From the NCBI RefSeq assembly GCF_003515775.1, contig NZ_QWEI01000007.1:105683-169682 (forward strand): a stretch of 64,000 bases of DNA, in the 5' to 3' direction. Below, in pieces: positions 1 to 7,667 of the stretch (positions are counted from its first letter, which is position 1; every line of letters begins with the position of its first letter). Under the pieces are notes generated by a model. The model did no database searches, had not been told where the DNA came from, and worked only from the letters and a program-made list of their open reading frames with translations. This stretch comes from Ureibacillus yapensis (GTDB lineage: Bacteria > Bacillota > Bacilli > Bacillales_A > Planococcaceae). The translations under genes were made by a program, and so were the position numbers.

Positions 1-239
1 AAGCTGCGGGAAATGCCAAGTTTCTAAACTTCGCCAGCAATATCGGGGCGCTTGTTATGTTCCTTTTCTTGGGCCAAATCAATTTCGCTTACGGTCTTAT
101 TATGGGGGTGGCACAAATCATCGGAGCCATCTGCGGTTCTCGATTTGCCATCAAACGAGGAAGCAATTATGTTCGCATTTTATTTATTGTAGTTACGATT
201 CTGTTGCTTGCCAAAAATACATATGATTATTTTTCCTAA
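1..239 (+). CDS. TauE/SafE (TSUP, YfcA-like) membrane exporter, 3' end only
   Basis: Only the last ~79 codons are in the window; the reading frame (codon starts at 3, 6, ...) is open from the left edge to the TAA at 237-239. The visible part has the C-terminal signature of the TSUP/DUF81 family: NFxSNIGAL, a membrane helix, GQINF, a second helix rich in Gly (MGVAQIIGAICGSR), a basic turn (AIKRGSNYVR) and a final hydrophobic helix. Members export sulfite, sulfoacetate or other organic anions across the cytoplasmic membrane; the substrate cannot be told from this fragment. A strong hairpin terminator follows 6 nt after the stop. Confidence 0.85.
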   Translation, partial: AAGNAKFLNFASNIGALVMFLFLGQINFAYGLIMGVAQIIGAICGSRFAIKRGSNYVRILFIVVTILLLAKNTYDYFS

Positions 240-245
240 ACAAAA

Positions 246-277
246 AATCGAGGCTGCGCTTTAACCGCACCTCGATT
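246..277. terminator. Bidirectional rho-independent terminator
   Basis: Stem AATCGAGG..TGCG pairs with CGCA..CCTCGATT around a short loop, with A-tract on the left and CTTTT on the right. It lies between the convergent TSUP gene and the FusB-type gene and can serve both. Confidence 0.85.
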
Positions 278-287
278 CTTTTCATCT

Positions 288-920
288 TTACGTTAAATTC
301 TCAACAAAATCCTCGAACTTCGATAAGTCGGATAATGCCTCATTGCATGCTTTACTATCTTGGCAAAGATAGTTCCCTTTTTTCGTATAGGTGCCTAGAT
401 CTGTTCCTTTTTTCGCTACGAGCAGCATGCCTACCTTTGCGTGCTGATTGCATACTGTACAAATTCCCACTTTCTCCGAATGGCTGAATACGCCGCGCAC
501 CCCTTTAAGGGTTCCTTCTTCTCTGTACACGATGTATTTTCGATTTGTTCCCGCATCAAACCAGCTTAAATATGATGTTTCTTTCCAATCGTAAGAATCA
601 AGGTTTGGCAACTTTAATTTCTTCTCCTTAGGAAACAATTTTTTCAGCTCATTTGCAGTTGGTGCTTGGAAAGGAATCACATAGGGTTTAATGTCATTCA
701 AAAAATAATGCAGTTGTTCTTTTGTTTCGATATTAAAGATCGGCTGCAGCTGCAGCTGCTGGCTTATTTCCGTGAAAGTCAGTTTTTCATCTATCTTTTC
801 CTGCACGAGCGCTTGGATTGCTTGTATCACTTTTTGATCTTTCGTTGTCGTATACGTATTCAATATTTTTTTGGCTTGCTTTTTTACCAATTGATACTGC
901 TCTACCGTCATGAATTGCAT
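288..920 (-). CDS. FusB/FusC-family elongation factor G-binding protein
   Basis: About 210 residues. The C-terminal third carries a four-cysteine treble-clef zinc finger: CTVC (with GVFSHSEK before it) and later LCQDSKAC, as in the FBP family. The N-terminal half is the helical EF-G-binding domain. FusB-type proteins bind EF-G on the ribosome and promote its release; some give fusidic acid resistance, but chromosomal homologues in bacilli are widespread and not necessarily resistance genes. The start at 920 (MQFMTVEQ) is chosen because GAAGGAG lies 9 nt upstream; an ATG at 911 is possible, and a longer frame to 971 lacks a ribosome site. Confidence 0.8.
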   Translation of the reverse strand: MQFMTVEQYQLVKKQAKKILNTYTTTKDQKVIQAIQALVQEKIDEKLTFTEISQQLQLQPIFNIETKEQLHYFLNDIKPYVIPFQAPTANELKKLFPKEKKLKLPNLDSYDWKETSYLSWFDAGTNRKYIVYREEGTLKGVRGVFSHSEKVGICTVCNQHAKVGMLLVAKKGTDLGTYTKKGNYLCQDSKACNEALSDLSKFEDFVENLT

Positions 921-1011
921 GTTCCCCACTCCTTCTATGGATAAGATACACAAAAGTGATGCAACCAGCAATTGGGGTTTATTATTATAATTATTTTTTA
1001 CCTATAAAAAA

Positions 1012-1031
1012 AAGCGAGCCGGGGCTAGCTC
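1012..1031 (-). terminator. Terminator overlapping the end of the CD3324-family gene
   Basis: On the minus strand AGCTAGCC-CC-GGCTCGCT is followed by eight Ts. The hairpin begins at the stop codon itself. Confidence 0.7.
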
Positions 1032-1296
1032 ATTCCTTTTTGTAAACAATCTTTTTAATTGTTTCTATCGATAAATGATATTGTTCCGCTAATTCTCGAA
1101 GAGATGTTCCCTGCAGAAAATGTTGCTTGATTCTCTTATTTCTTTCTTGCAGCCGCTGCCGTTCACCGGTCAACAGCCCCCATTGAAGGCGTTGCTTTTC
1201 CGGCTTTGGTATATAGACTAAATCTCCTTGAACATACTTCTGAACTTCTTTTAACAATTCCTCTGGCAAAACATCATGTGCATTCATATAACGCAT
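1030..1296 (-). CDS. CD3324-family small protein with C-terminal HTH
   Basis: 88 residues starting MRYMNAHDVLP, the N-terminal signature of the CD3324 family, followed by a basic middle part (ERQRLQERNKRIKQ) and a C-terminal helix-turn-helix resembling resolvase/sigma-like HTHs (TSLRELAEQYHLSIETIKKIV). It probably binds DNA, but no target or process is established for the family. Start chosen at 1296 because AAAGGAG lies 8 nt upstream; the open frame extends to 1356 without a ribosome site. It has its own terminator. Confidence 0.7.
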   Translation of the reverse strand: MRYMNAHDVLPEELLKEVQKYVQGDLVYIPKPEKQRLQWGLLTGERQRLQERNKRIKQHFLQGTSLRELAEQYHLSIETIKKIVYKKE

Positions 1297-1382
1297 AAAA
1301 AACGCTCCTTTACTTTTCTGATTCAAAGTGAAGGGCAAAGCGATAATGAATAACATGACGAACCCTTAGGCGATGGAATCCA

Positions 1383-1463
1383 TTACCCCATACAAAGTAT
1401 CGCCGCATTATTCATTGGCTTTGCATGGGATTTTCCAGTAAGCGGCACATTCGGTTGAGCCAT
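1383..1463 (-). CDS. Possible 26-residue peptide gene, unknown function
   Basis: ATG at 1463 preceded by AAAGGA 8 nt upstream; reads MAQPNVPLTG...NNAAILCMG and stops with TAA. Upstream is a TATAAT box at about 1500, a reasonable -10. The composition (Asn, Pro, Gly, Lys, no hydrophobic core) resembles minor spore peptides, but I do not recognise a family. It could be non-coding leader sequence of the CD3324-family gene downstream. Confidence 0.4.
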   Translation of the reverse strand: MAQPNVPLTGKSHAKPMNNAAILCMG

Positions 1464-1564
1464 TTCGTCACATCCTTTAAAAAATAGATCATGATGTCTT
1501 TATTATACAGAAGAATAAAAAAATCGAACCAAAAAAGAGCATTTTTTGCATTCGATTATAAAGG

Positions 1565-2533
1565 TTATTCATTTGTTAAAGAGGAGGCACAATCGCCCTC
1601 ATCAATCATGTAACAGCTGCCTTTCACTTTTTTGCAGGTTCGCTTCACGGAAGCCAATGCATCGGATAAATCCTCTACTTTTTTGAATTTTCGTTTGGCA
1701 TTGGTCAATACGGCAATGGATAAAGACATAATCGTAAAGTTTTCCATGGTTCCCGATCTTCCTTTTACTTTGAAATCCGGGTTTTTCAAATGCTTGGTAT
1801 CATAAAAGCGAGGAATGGTTTCATCAAAGTCGCGAATGATATTTTCACAGATGGCGTTGATGTTGTAGTGCGGGAGGATAGCCATAAAATCATCTCCTCC
1901 GATATGCCCTAAAAAGTAACCGGCCTGCGCCACATTCCTTTTTAGAATTTCACTTAAGTGCAGAAGGACTTTATCGCCTTTATTGAATCCATATATGTCA
2001 TTGTATGTTTTAAAATAATCTAAATCAAAGTAGATAATGCTGTACTGATCCAGATACAAGATTTCGCCAAGTTTTTGGTCGATCAAGTGATTGCCAGGCA
2101 ATTTGCTTAAAGGATTCAAAAAGCTGGCAAATTGTACCTGGATATCCACAAATTCCATTAACAACGCACGAATGCTGACTACCCCAAAAAACTTGCCATC
2201 CTTTGTCACAATCACATCATCATATAAATCTTCTTCTTGTCTTTCCATTGCAAGCTTACTGACCTCTGTAATACGTTGGTAGAAATCTACAATCAATGGA
2301 TTTGTTTTTGCCAACAAATTACTTTCTCGGCCCATATACAAATTATAACCATATAAAGTCCCGATTTTTTGATAAAAGTGTGTTCTTGTAATATGAGCAA
2401 CTGGCTTTTCTTGATGTACGACTACAATCCCTCGCAAATTCGGTTTTTCGGTAAATAATTTGTCCACTTCTTTATTTTTTAAAGACGGAGAAATATACGG
2501 GACTTTTTTGGCAATCCGTCCAATATTCGACAT
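1565..2533 (-). CDS. CBS-pair / GGDEF diguanylate cyclase
   Basis: About 322 residues. The N-terminal ~150 residues look like a CBS pair (RGIVVVHQEKPVAHITRTHFY ... DVIVTKDGKFFGVVSIRALL). A GGDEF domain follows with the active-site loop GGDDF, a conserved variant of GGDEF, and the upstream metal site YFDLDYFKTYND and GDKVL. It should make cyclic di-GMP from two GTP, with the CBS part sensing a nucleotide. No RxxD product-inhibition site is obvious. The start is either GTG 2542 or ATG 2533; AGGTG is 7 nt before 2533. The EAL gene upstream on the same strand makes the opposite activity; the two would form the usual EAL-CBS-GGDEF order if joined. Confidence 0.85.
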   Translation of the reverse strand: MSNIGRIAKKVPYISPSLKNKEVDKLFTEKPNLRGIVVVHQEKPVAHITRTHFYQKIGTLYGYNLYMGRESNLLAKTNPLIVDFYQRITEVSKLAMERQEEDLYDDVIVTKDGKFFGVVSIRALLMEFVDIQVQFASFLNPLSKLPGNHLIDQKLGEILYLDQYSIIYFDLDYFKTYNDIYGFNKGDKVLLHLSEILKRNVAQAGYFLGHIGGDDFMAILPHYNINAICENIIRDFDETIPRFYDTKHLKNPDFKVKGRSGTMENFTIMSLSIAVLTNAKRKFKKVEDLSDALASVKRTCKKVKGSCYMIDEGDCASSLTNE

Positions 2534-2597
2534 CGTTTTCACCTGATTTCGTCATCATTTTCTCACCTATTTGACTCGGTTTTATATACAGTCCCAC

Positions 2598-2643
2598 GAA
2601 AAGCGCAAGCGCCGGGATAGCCCGAAACACGCTTGCACTGGAC
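2598..2643. repeat. 46-bp minimal copy of the foldback repeat family
   Basis: Begins GAAAAGCGCAAGCGCC and ends with CACTGGAC, the same ends as the long elements at 16920-17642 and 56736-56981 (GAAAAGCG ... AGCTGGAC). Arms GCGCAAGCG/CGCTTGC and GGGATAGCCC pair internally. It lies in the 134-143 bp gap between the EAL and CBS-GGDEF genes. Confidence 0.7.
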
Positions 2644-2676
2644 ACTCTTTTAAAAAAACATAACCTTTCTGCTCTT

Positions 2677-3537
2677 CTATGATAAATCCGGCAATTCACC
2701 CAACAATATATCGTGATTGGGCCTTCCTATTGCATAGCCTTGTGCGTAATGAATGCCCATCTCTTTCAGAAACTTGATTTCTTCTTTTCGTTCAAGGCCT
2801 TCTGCAATAATCTTGGTATTGGATTGTTCGGCATACTCGTAAATTAATGACACAAGCTGTTGGCTAGCCGTCGTTTCATCAATGTATTGAATGAGCGATC
2901 GATCTAATTTAATAAATTCCGGTTTCAGATAGATCAATGTTTTTAAGCTATTATAGCCCGAACCAACATCGTCCACCGCAATTCGGTAGCCTTGCGATCG
3001 ATAATGCGATAGAACGCGTTTAAATTCATGAAAATCCGTTAAGGCACTTCTTTCTGTCAACTCAAACACCACTTGTTCCGGGTGGATGCCAATCTCATTT
3101 ATAAACTGCAAAGTATCTCCGGAATGATAGTTTTTATCCAGCAGGATATGCGGATGGATATTGAGAAAAAGAATAAAATCTTTCTTTTGGGCATAATCCT
3201 TTAACCGGGAAATGTAACGCTTCAATGATAAATTCCTGCAAAATTTTTCAAACTCGAATACCATATCGGTTTGACCGACAAACTCATAGAAATGATCTAC
3301 ACTTGAAAACAATTGTGACTGTCCAGGGCGGTTCAATGCCTCAAAACCAAATGTATCTCCCGTTTGAAGATTAACAATCGGTTGAAATAACGTATTAATC
3401 GACTCATTTTTCATAAACTTTTTTAATTCTTTATATCGTTTATAATACAAAATGTCGTCATGCCTTTTATTATATAAATATCTTAAATACGAGAATAAAT
3501 TAAGAGAATAGCCTCTTGTGTATGGTACTGAATTCAT
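2677..3537 (-). CDS. EAL-domain cyclic di-GMP phosphodiesterase
   Basis: 286 residues, almost entirely one EAL domain after a ~45-residue basic N-terminus. Catalytic signature residues are all present: EAL (FGFEALNR), the Asn of LNIHP, Glu of FELTER, the Asp pair of AVDDVGSGYNS, Lys of FIKLDR, Glu of AEGLE and Gln of QGYAIGRP. It should hydrolyse c-di-GMP to pGpG in the cytosol. AAGGAG lies 5 nt before the ATG at 3537. It is followed on the same strand by the CBS-GGDEF gene with a repeat in between, so the pair may be a split bifunctional enzyme or simply an operon. Confidence 0.9.
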   Translation of the reverse strand: MNSVPYTRGYSLNLFSYLRYLYNKRHDDILYYKRYKELKKFMKNESINTLFQPIVNLQTGDTFGFEALNRPGQSQLFSSVDHFYEFVGQTDMVFEFEKFCRNLSLKRYISRLKDYAQKKDFILFLNIHPHILLDKNYHSGDTLQFINEIGIHPEQVVFELTERSALTDFHEFKRVLSHYRSQGYRIAVDDVGSGYNSLKTLIYLKPEFIKLDRSLIQYIDETTASQQLVSLIYEYAEQSNTKIIAEGLERKEEIKFLKEMGIHYAQGYAIGRPNHDILLGELPDLS

Positions 3538-3660
3538 ATTAGCTCCTTGTTAGAAAAAGGGGATTATTACCTATAATATGCTTTTTTTGTTAATTTAACA
3601 TGACTAGAATATTAATGCTTTGTAAATACCCATGGCATTGGGATGACCTTTTGAAGACCA

Positions 3661-3694
3661 TAAAAAAAGCCGAAATCATGAATGACTTCGGCTT
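3661..3694 (-). terminator. Terminator overlapping the P450 stop codon
   Basis: Minus strand AAGCCGAAGTCAT/ATGATTTCGGCTT followed by a seven-T run. The 5' arm encodes the last residues of the P450 (RSRSHS-stop), so the coding end and the hairpin share bases. Confidence 0.85.
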
Positions 3695-4935
3695 CGTTTT
3701 ACTTGATCGAGAATGATTTTGCTTTGGGGAATGCTCGGAATATCATCTAAACTAAAATTCAAATCTTGTTCCGGCACATTGTATTCCATTCGGTTGACAA
3801 GGAAATCCAGACTGACTTTCATTACATCAATCGTGATTTGCTCTCCTGCACAACGATGTCCCAAATAGTAGTCTCCTCCCCCTTGAGGGATAAAACTGAA
3901 AGGCGTTCCTTTCCAATGTGCAAATCGTTCCGGGTTAAACACATAGGGGTCTTCCCATTTTACCGGGTCATGATTTGTCCCGTAAAGATCCAGCAATGTT
4001 AGCGTTCCTTCCGCAAACTGATACCCATTCCATGTAAAATCTTGTTTTACCTTCGCTGCGACAAAAGGGAAGAATGGATAAAATCTCCTTACTTCCTGCA
4101 CGAACATTTTTGAGTAATCTGGAAACGTTTTTAGTTTTTCCTTCTGTTCAGGAAATTGAAGCAATGCCAAAAGTGAAAAATTAATATAGATGGAGATTGC
4201 GACAATCGGCCTTAGCATGTTGATGATTTCAACCGTAACCGTTTTTTCATCCAATAAATGGCCGTTTGCGTCTTTATGGAAAGCAAATTGATGCAACACA
4301 GTATCTTTTGAAATTTTCAATTTATCTTCCCGCATATCAATGATAAGTTGATGGATTGTTTTTTCAACGTTATTTCGCAAGGCTCTTCCCATCCAATGGT
4401 TCGGACCGACTACTGCAGCAGTTTCGAACATGGCGGACAGCTCTTTTGTCATTTTCGGGACGTGCTGTTCATTTAAAGGATATCCAATCCATTTAAATGC
4501 CACTTCGCACAGGAGCTCTTTGACCTCTTCGTAAAAAAGGATGCTGTTCATCTTGCTCCATTGATCGAGCGACTTTTCCCACTGCATCTTTGTAAGCTCT
4601 ATCATAGATTCCAGTTTCTCCGGGGTCATCACCGACATCAGCATGGCTTTGCGGTTGCGGTGTTCTTCATCATCCAACGTCTGTACACTGTTCTCGCCGA
4701 ACAATGTTTCTTTTACTCGATTTGGCGCAGCACCGTTTCTTTTAAATTTTGACGGGTCGTAAAAAATTTGCGCTGCCTCTTCCCCGATCATGCAAATTGC
4801 TTTTCTTCCCAAAATGCGTGTCTCGAAAACATTGGAGTCAAATTGTTCACTTCGATTAAGGATAAATTGATATCCTTCTTTCAAAAGGCTAATACTATGG
4901 TCGATCCCTTCCTCGCGCGGCATTCTATTTTCCAC
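3676..4935 (-). CDS. cypC: CYP152-family fatty acid peroxygenase (P450 BSbeta-like)
   Basis: Cytochrome P450 of 419 residues if started at GTG 4935, which has GAGGTG 6 nt upstream (the GTG at 4944 overlaps that site). With this start the numbering matches B. subtilis P450 BSbeta: the substrate-carboxylate pair Arg242-Pro243 in MLRPIVA, Gln85 in the active-site position, and heme thiolate Cys362 in GHRCAGE after the IPQGGGDYYLG loop. CYP152 enzymes use hydrogen peroxide directly to hydroxylate fatty acids at alpha/beta carbons, with no redox partner. Gln rather than His at 85 favours hydroxylation over the OleT-type decarboxylation. Stand-alone gene with its own terminator. Confidence 0.92.
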   Translation of the reverse strand: MENRMPREEGIDHSISLLKEGYQFILNRSEQFDSNVFETRILGRKAICMIGEEAAQIFYDPSKFKRNGAAPNRVKETLFGENSVQTLDDEEHRNRKAMLMSVMTPEKLESMIELTKMQWEKSLDQWSKMNSILFYEEVKELLCEVAFKWIGYPLNEQHVPKMTKELSAMFETAAVVGPNHWMGRALRNNVEKTIHQLIIDMREDKLKISKDTVLHQFAFHKDANGHLLDEKTVTVEIINMLRPIVAISIYINFSLLALLQFPEQKEKLKTFPDYSKMFVQEVRRFYPFFPFVAAKVKQDFTWNGYQFAEGTLTLLDLYGTNHDPVKWEDPYVFNPERFAHWKGTPFSFIPQGGGDYYLGHRCAGEQITIDVMKVSLDFLVNRMEYNVPEQDLNFSLDDIPSIPQSKIILDQVKRSRSHS

Positions 4936-5060
4936 TGTGTTCACCTCGTTTTCGTTCGCTGCTATTAGTCTTTCTATTCCTTATTTGTTTATACTTAAAC
5001 TTCCTTATTGCCCAAAATAAAAATACCAAAACCGTTTACAACGATCTGGTGTATCTCCCC

Positions 5061-5618
5061 TCAATTGGTCACGGGACAAATCGTTTTCGGATTATTTTCC
5101 AGCAGATCAGCCAATTGCCCTTCAAATTCCAAATGAAGGTTTTCCATGTTTTGCAGGTCAGAAGGCGCCACTAAGGAAATCGGTTTTTGAAATTGAATGA
5201 TTTGCCCTTCATTTAATACATGGGCGACAAATTCCGAACAAAAAAAGGCATGTTTCCGGTTGGATGGTTTATTGATCATGAATGTTATTACACCTAACAG
5301 ATTATACCGGTAAAGATGCTTTTCTGTTTCAATTTCCCTAACAAACATTTTCATCTTTCCAATTTGGGCATCGGTTGCTTCAAACCGGTAAATGGCACAT
5401 CTTGCATTTTTAAATAATCCTTGCCTTACGTCTTCATTCACAAATCCGCCTATAAAAGGATTTCGGGGTCTTTTGCGTCCAAAACTGTATACTTCATTAA
5501 AATTTTTATCAAAAACAATAGAAGCATGATTATATGGCTTTTTTGTATAAAGCTTAATCATCCTTGTAAACATTGTGCCTGTATCGGTCAGTAATAAATA
5601 AACATTCTTCCGCTCCAT
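5061..5618 (-). CDS. Permuted NlpC/P60-like (YiiX/YebB type) protein
   Basis: About 185 residues. A His in the early block YNHASIVFD and a Cys in FFCSEFVAHVL have the order and spacing seen in circularly permuted NlpC/P60 papain-like enzymes (YiiX, YebB, lecithin:retinol acyltransferase relatives). There is no signal peptide, so it acts inside the cell if at all. The family includes amidases, thioesterases and acyltransferases; the substrate here is unknown. Start at 5618 is preferred because AGGAG lies 10 nt upstream, whereas the ATG at 5627 abuts that site. Confidence 0.65.
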   Translation of the reverse strand: MERKNVYLLLTDTGTMFTRMIKLYTKKPYNHASIVFDKNFNEVYSFGRKRPRNPFIGGFVNEDVRQGLFKNARCAIYRFEATDAQIGKMKMFVREIETEKHLYRYNLLGVITFMINKPSNRKHAFFCSEFVAHVLNEGQIIQFQKPISLVAPSDLQNMENLHLEFEGQLADLLENNPKTICPVTN

Positions 5619-5833
5619 TCGGCGCATACTCCTTCATTTATTGTTACTATTTATCATAAAGTCCCAACCATGGCTTGTTAACCGGCTCGGGGAATATTCT
5701 GCAATCAGTCTGTAGACCTAGTTCAATCAACGGTTCATATTTTGATTTACATTAGGATATATGCGGAGAATCTTTGATTATGATGAAATCGGAAGGAATT
5801 CAGCTAAAAAAATCAACTGTTTCTCTACAACAC

Positions 5834-5861
5834 AAAAAAGCCCGGAGAAAGGCTCTCCGGG
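5834..5861 (-). terminator. Terminator of the 31-codon gene
   Basis: Minus strand CCCGGAGA-gcctt-TCTCCGGG then CTTTTTTG. Located 40 nt after the stop of the small gene at 5901-5996. Confidence 0.85.
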
Positions 5862-5900
5862 TTGATATTCACTATCTCCACATGATGTTAAACTTCAGGA

Positions 5901-5996
5901 TCATGCAGCTTCAATATTTTTCAATAAAGAATGTATGCTTTTCCTTGAAAGTTTGGGCGGATGGTCGGACTTTGGGTCTTCTTTCGCGTTTTGCAT
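5901..5996 (-). CDS. 31-residue peptide, likely forespore-expressed, unknown function
   Basis: ATG at 5996 with GAGGAGGGTG 8 nt upstream, TGA at 5901. The peptide starts MQNAKEDPKSDHPPKLSRKS and ends LLKNIEAA: basic, Pro-rich N-terminus and a short amphipathic helix. It is bounded by a sigma-G-like promoter (6049-6077) upstream and a strong terminator downstream, so it is a complete transcription unit. The promoter type and size suggest a minor small acid-soluble spore protein, but I do not recognise a named Ssp family. Confidence in it being a real gene is higher than in any function. Confidence 0.65.
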   Translation of the reverse strand: MQNAKEDPKSDHPPKLSRKSIHSLLKNIEAA

Positions 5997-6048
5997 GAAC
6001 GCAACACCCTCCTCGAACATACACGGAATTGTTAAGTGAAATCTCCTT

Positions 6049-6077
6049 TAGTATGGCGATTCGTTTTTTTCATATAC
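6049..6077 (-). promoter_or_regulatory. Sigma-G/sigma-F-like promoter for the 31-codon gene
   Basis: Minus strand -35 GTATA (consensus GHATR) at 6073-6077, 17-bp spacer, -10 CATACTA (consensus CATWMTA) at 6049-6055. Lies about 50 nt upstream of the start codon. Confidence 0.65.
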
Positions 6078-6107
6078 GTCATTTGTATTTTAATCTTTGA
6101 ACATCAC

Positions 6108-6130
6108 AAAAAGCCCGGATTGCCCGGGCC
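6108..6130 (-). terminator. Terminator of the 50-codon gene
   Basis: Minus strand GCCCGG/CCGGGC stem followed by CTTTTTGTG, about 28 nt after the stop of the gene at 6158-6310. Confidence 0.75.
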
Positions 6131-6157
6131 TTGATTCACTGAAATCTAGATGATGAT

Positions 6158-6310
6158 TTACCAATGTCTCGCCTTTGCGTTGATTCTCAAAATCTGGTTA
6201 TTGAGAGAGACCTCTGTTTGACCATTCATTTGAGATTTTTGGAACTTTGGTTTTGCCCAGTTATGGTGAGTCTTTGAAGTATGAGGATTAAGCAATCCCT
6301 TCTTATCCAT
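6158..6310 (-). CDS. 50-residue peptide, likely forespore-expressed, unknown function
   Basis: ATG at 6310 with GGGGTGTG about 4-11 nt upstream; TAA at 6158. The sequence starts MDKKGLLNPHTSKTHHNW, has a KPKFQKSQ middle and ends RINAKARHW. It is polar, Asn/Gln/Lys/His-rich and lacks a membrane segment, like minor SASPs. A sigma-G-like promoter (6360-6388) sits 50 nt upstream with the same geometry as that of the neighbouring 31-codon gene, and a terminator follows. I do not recognise the family. Confidence 0.68.
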   Translation of the reverse strand: MDKKGLLNPHTSKTHHNWAKPKFQKSQMNGQTEVSLNNQILRINAKARHW

Positions 6311-6359
6311 TCGTCACACCCCTGTTCATCATGGTCGATTTCTTTTGTGAAATCCTATT

Positions 6360-6388
6360 TAGTATTAATCATTTTTTTCATATCATAC
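6360..6388 (-). promoter_or_regulatory. Sigma-G/sigma-F-like promoter for the 50-codon gene
   Basis: Minus strand -35 GTATG at 6384-6388, 17-bp spacer, -10 AATACTA at 6360-6366 (6 of 7 with CATACTA). The spacer ATATGAAAAAAATGATT closely resembles that of the promoter at 6049-6077. Confidence 0.6.
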
Positions 6389-6555
6389 AAACTCAATTTA
6401 TTGAATGGATGCGCAATTGCTGTTAATCATTCACGGACGATACCCACCTATTTTCCCTACAAGAAACGGACCAATCATTTGCTGGTATAAACCCAAACTG
6501 TAAAGGAACACTTTTTGCCCATTTCCATATTTTATAAAGGAAAGGGGCGATCAAT

Positions 6556-6858
6556 GTGGTTTCAATTGAGCCAATCGAATTGAGCGGACATATGTTTACG
6601 GCTGTTACTGTACGGTTACCTAAAACCACGCTTCTAACGGTTTCGAACGAAAATGGCTACATTATGTGCGGTGCATTGGATGTTGGGCTGTTAAACACCA
6701 AATTATCAGACCGTAAAATTATTGCCGGCCGCGCCGTTGGGGTCAAAACAATTGATGAATTATTAAAAGCGCCACTTGAGTCCGTCACATATGAAGCAGA
6801 AAAATTAGGAATAGTAAAAGGAACAATCGGAATTGATGCATTGTTGAAAATGATTTAA
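6556..6858 (+). CDS. yunC: YunC-family (DUF1805) protein
   Basis: 100 residues starting at GTG (GTG GTT TCA...), 9 nt after AGGGG. Contains the family block NGYIMCGALDVGLLN, followed by GRAVGVKTIDELL and PLESVTYEAEKLGI, closely matching B. subtilis YunC along its full length. The biochemical role of DUF1805 is not established; structures show a small alpha/beta fold. Stand-alone gene with its own terminator, convergent with nothing on its right. Confidence 0.9.
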   Translation: MVSIEPIELSGHMFTAVTVRLPKTTLLTVSNENGYIMCGALDVGLLNTKLSDRKIIAGRAVGVKTIDELLKAPLESVTYEAEKLGIVKGTIGIDALLKMI

Positions 6859-6890
6859 GCCAGAGAATGTTTCTCCGGCTTTTTTCTTGC
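6858..6890 (+). terminator. yunC terminator
   Basis: GCCAGAGAA-tgt-TTCTCCGGC followed by TTTTTTC directly after the stop codon. Confidence 0.85.
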
Positions 6891-7058
6891 TCTATTTTCC
6901 ATTCTAAAATATATATTTTAAATACATCTTTCGATTTCCTTCTCTTTCGCGGATTTCCAAAACATTTAAAATTAAAACATTATATGATAAAATCAAGTGG
7001 ATGAAGTGAACCTGCAAGCAGCAACTTTTGCAGGATAAACATTAGGGGGGAATATATT

Positions 7059-7286
7059 ATGGGTAGTTCAGTATTAAAACCAAATGCCAAAATTGCTCCA
7101 GAGCGTGAGAGTGAAGCATTGGCTATTCGCAATAACATGATTATCGAATTATTGGTAAATGTACTAGATGAAGCATTAGTAATCGAACGCCACATTTTAC
7201 GTGAACGTTTAGCAAACTTGATCGAGCTTGCTGATTACGATGAAGAGTTGACAGAAACTCTACACGGTGTTATCAACAAATTATAG
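7059..7286 (+). CDS. 75-residue helical protein of unknown function
   Basis: ATG preceded by AGGGGGGAA at 9 nt. The protein is predicted almost wholly helical after a short N-terminus: a stretch with regular Leu/Ile spacing (IIELLVNVLDEALVIERHIL) then ERLANLIELADYDEEL. Acidic, no membrane helix, no Cys. It has its own terminator. I do not recognise a family; it could be a small spore or adaptor protein. Confidence 0.65.
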   Translation: MGSSVLKPNAKIAPERESEALAIRNNMIIELLVNVLDEALVIERHILRERLANLIELADYDEELTETLHGVINKL

Positions 7287-7293
7287 TTATAAA

Positions 7294-7326
7294 AGAGTCG
7301 CTCCATTAAATCGGGCGGCTCTTTTT
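7294..7326 (+). terminator. Terminator of the 75-residue protein gene
   Basis: AGAGtCGC ... GCGgCTCT followed by TTTTTATG, 8 nt after the stop. Confidence 0.75.
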
Positions 7327-7391
7327 ATGTCAGCTATATTTTAGGCGGGACAAACATAAACTCCTATATCTGAAATGAGAGGGAGAATGCT

Positions 7392-7655
7392 TTGGAATCC
7401 GCTTTACTTTATATGGTTTTATTGCGGCTGCTTTCCGGAACAATTGAGATTACCGCTGCAGGATTGATGTTCAAATCCCATGACCTTGAAAAAGCGCTGG
7501 CCATCAATTCCATGCTGGCTTTAGTGGGGCCAACCATCCTGATTGTCACAACAAGTTTGGGTATAGCGGGCCTCGGAGACAAAATCTCCTATTCAAAGAT
7601 GCTTTGTCTTTTCGGCGGCATTATTTTAATATTATTGAGTTTAAAAATGAAATGA
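7392..7655 (+). CDS. yqhV: YqhV-family (DUF2619) membrane protein
   Basis: 87 residues with three predicted membrane helices (LLYMVLLRLLSG..., SMLALVGPTILIVTTSLGIAG, MLCLFGGIILILLSL). The blocks SGTIEITAAGLM and EKALAINSMLALVGP are those of B. subtilis YqhV, a sporulation-associated small membrane protein of unknown role. The start is TTG at 7392 with GAGAGGGAG upstream; no in-frame ATG gives full length. Confidence 0.85.
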   Translation: MESALLYMVLLRLLSGTIEITAAGLMFKSHDLEKALAINSMLALVGPTILIVTTSLGIAGLGDKISYSKMLCLFGGIILILLSLKMK

Positions 7656-7667
7656 ACCAACCTCACC

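Noticed and set aside
5774..5998. Open frame on the plus strand across the microgene region
   Set aside because: No ribosome site, runs through two hairpins, and the minus strand carries a better-supported gene with promoter and terminator.
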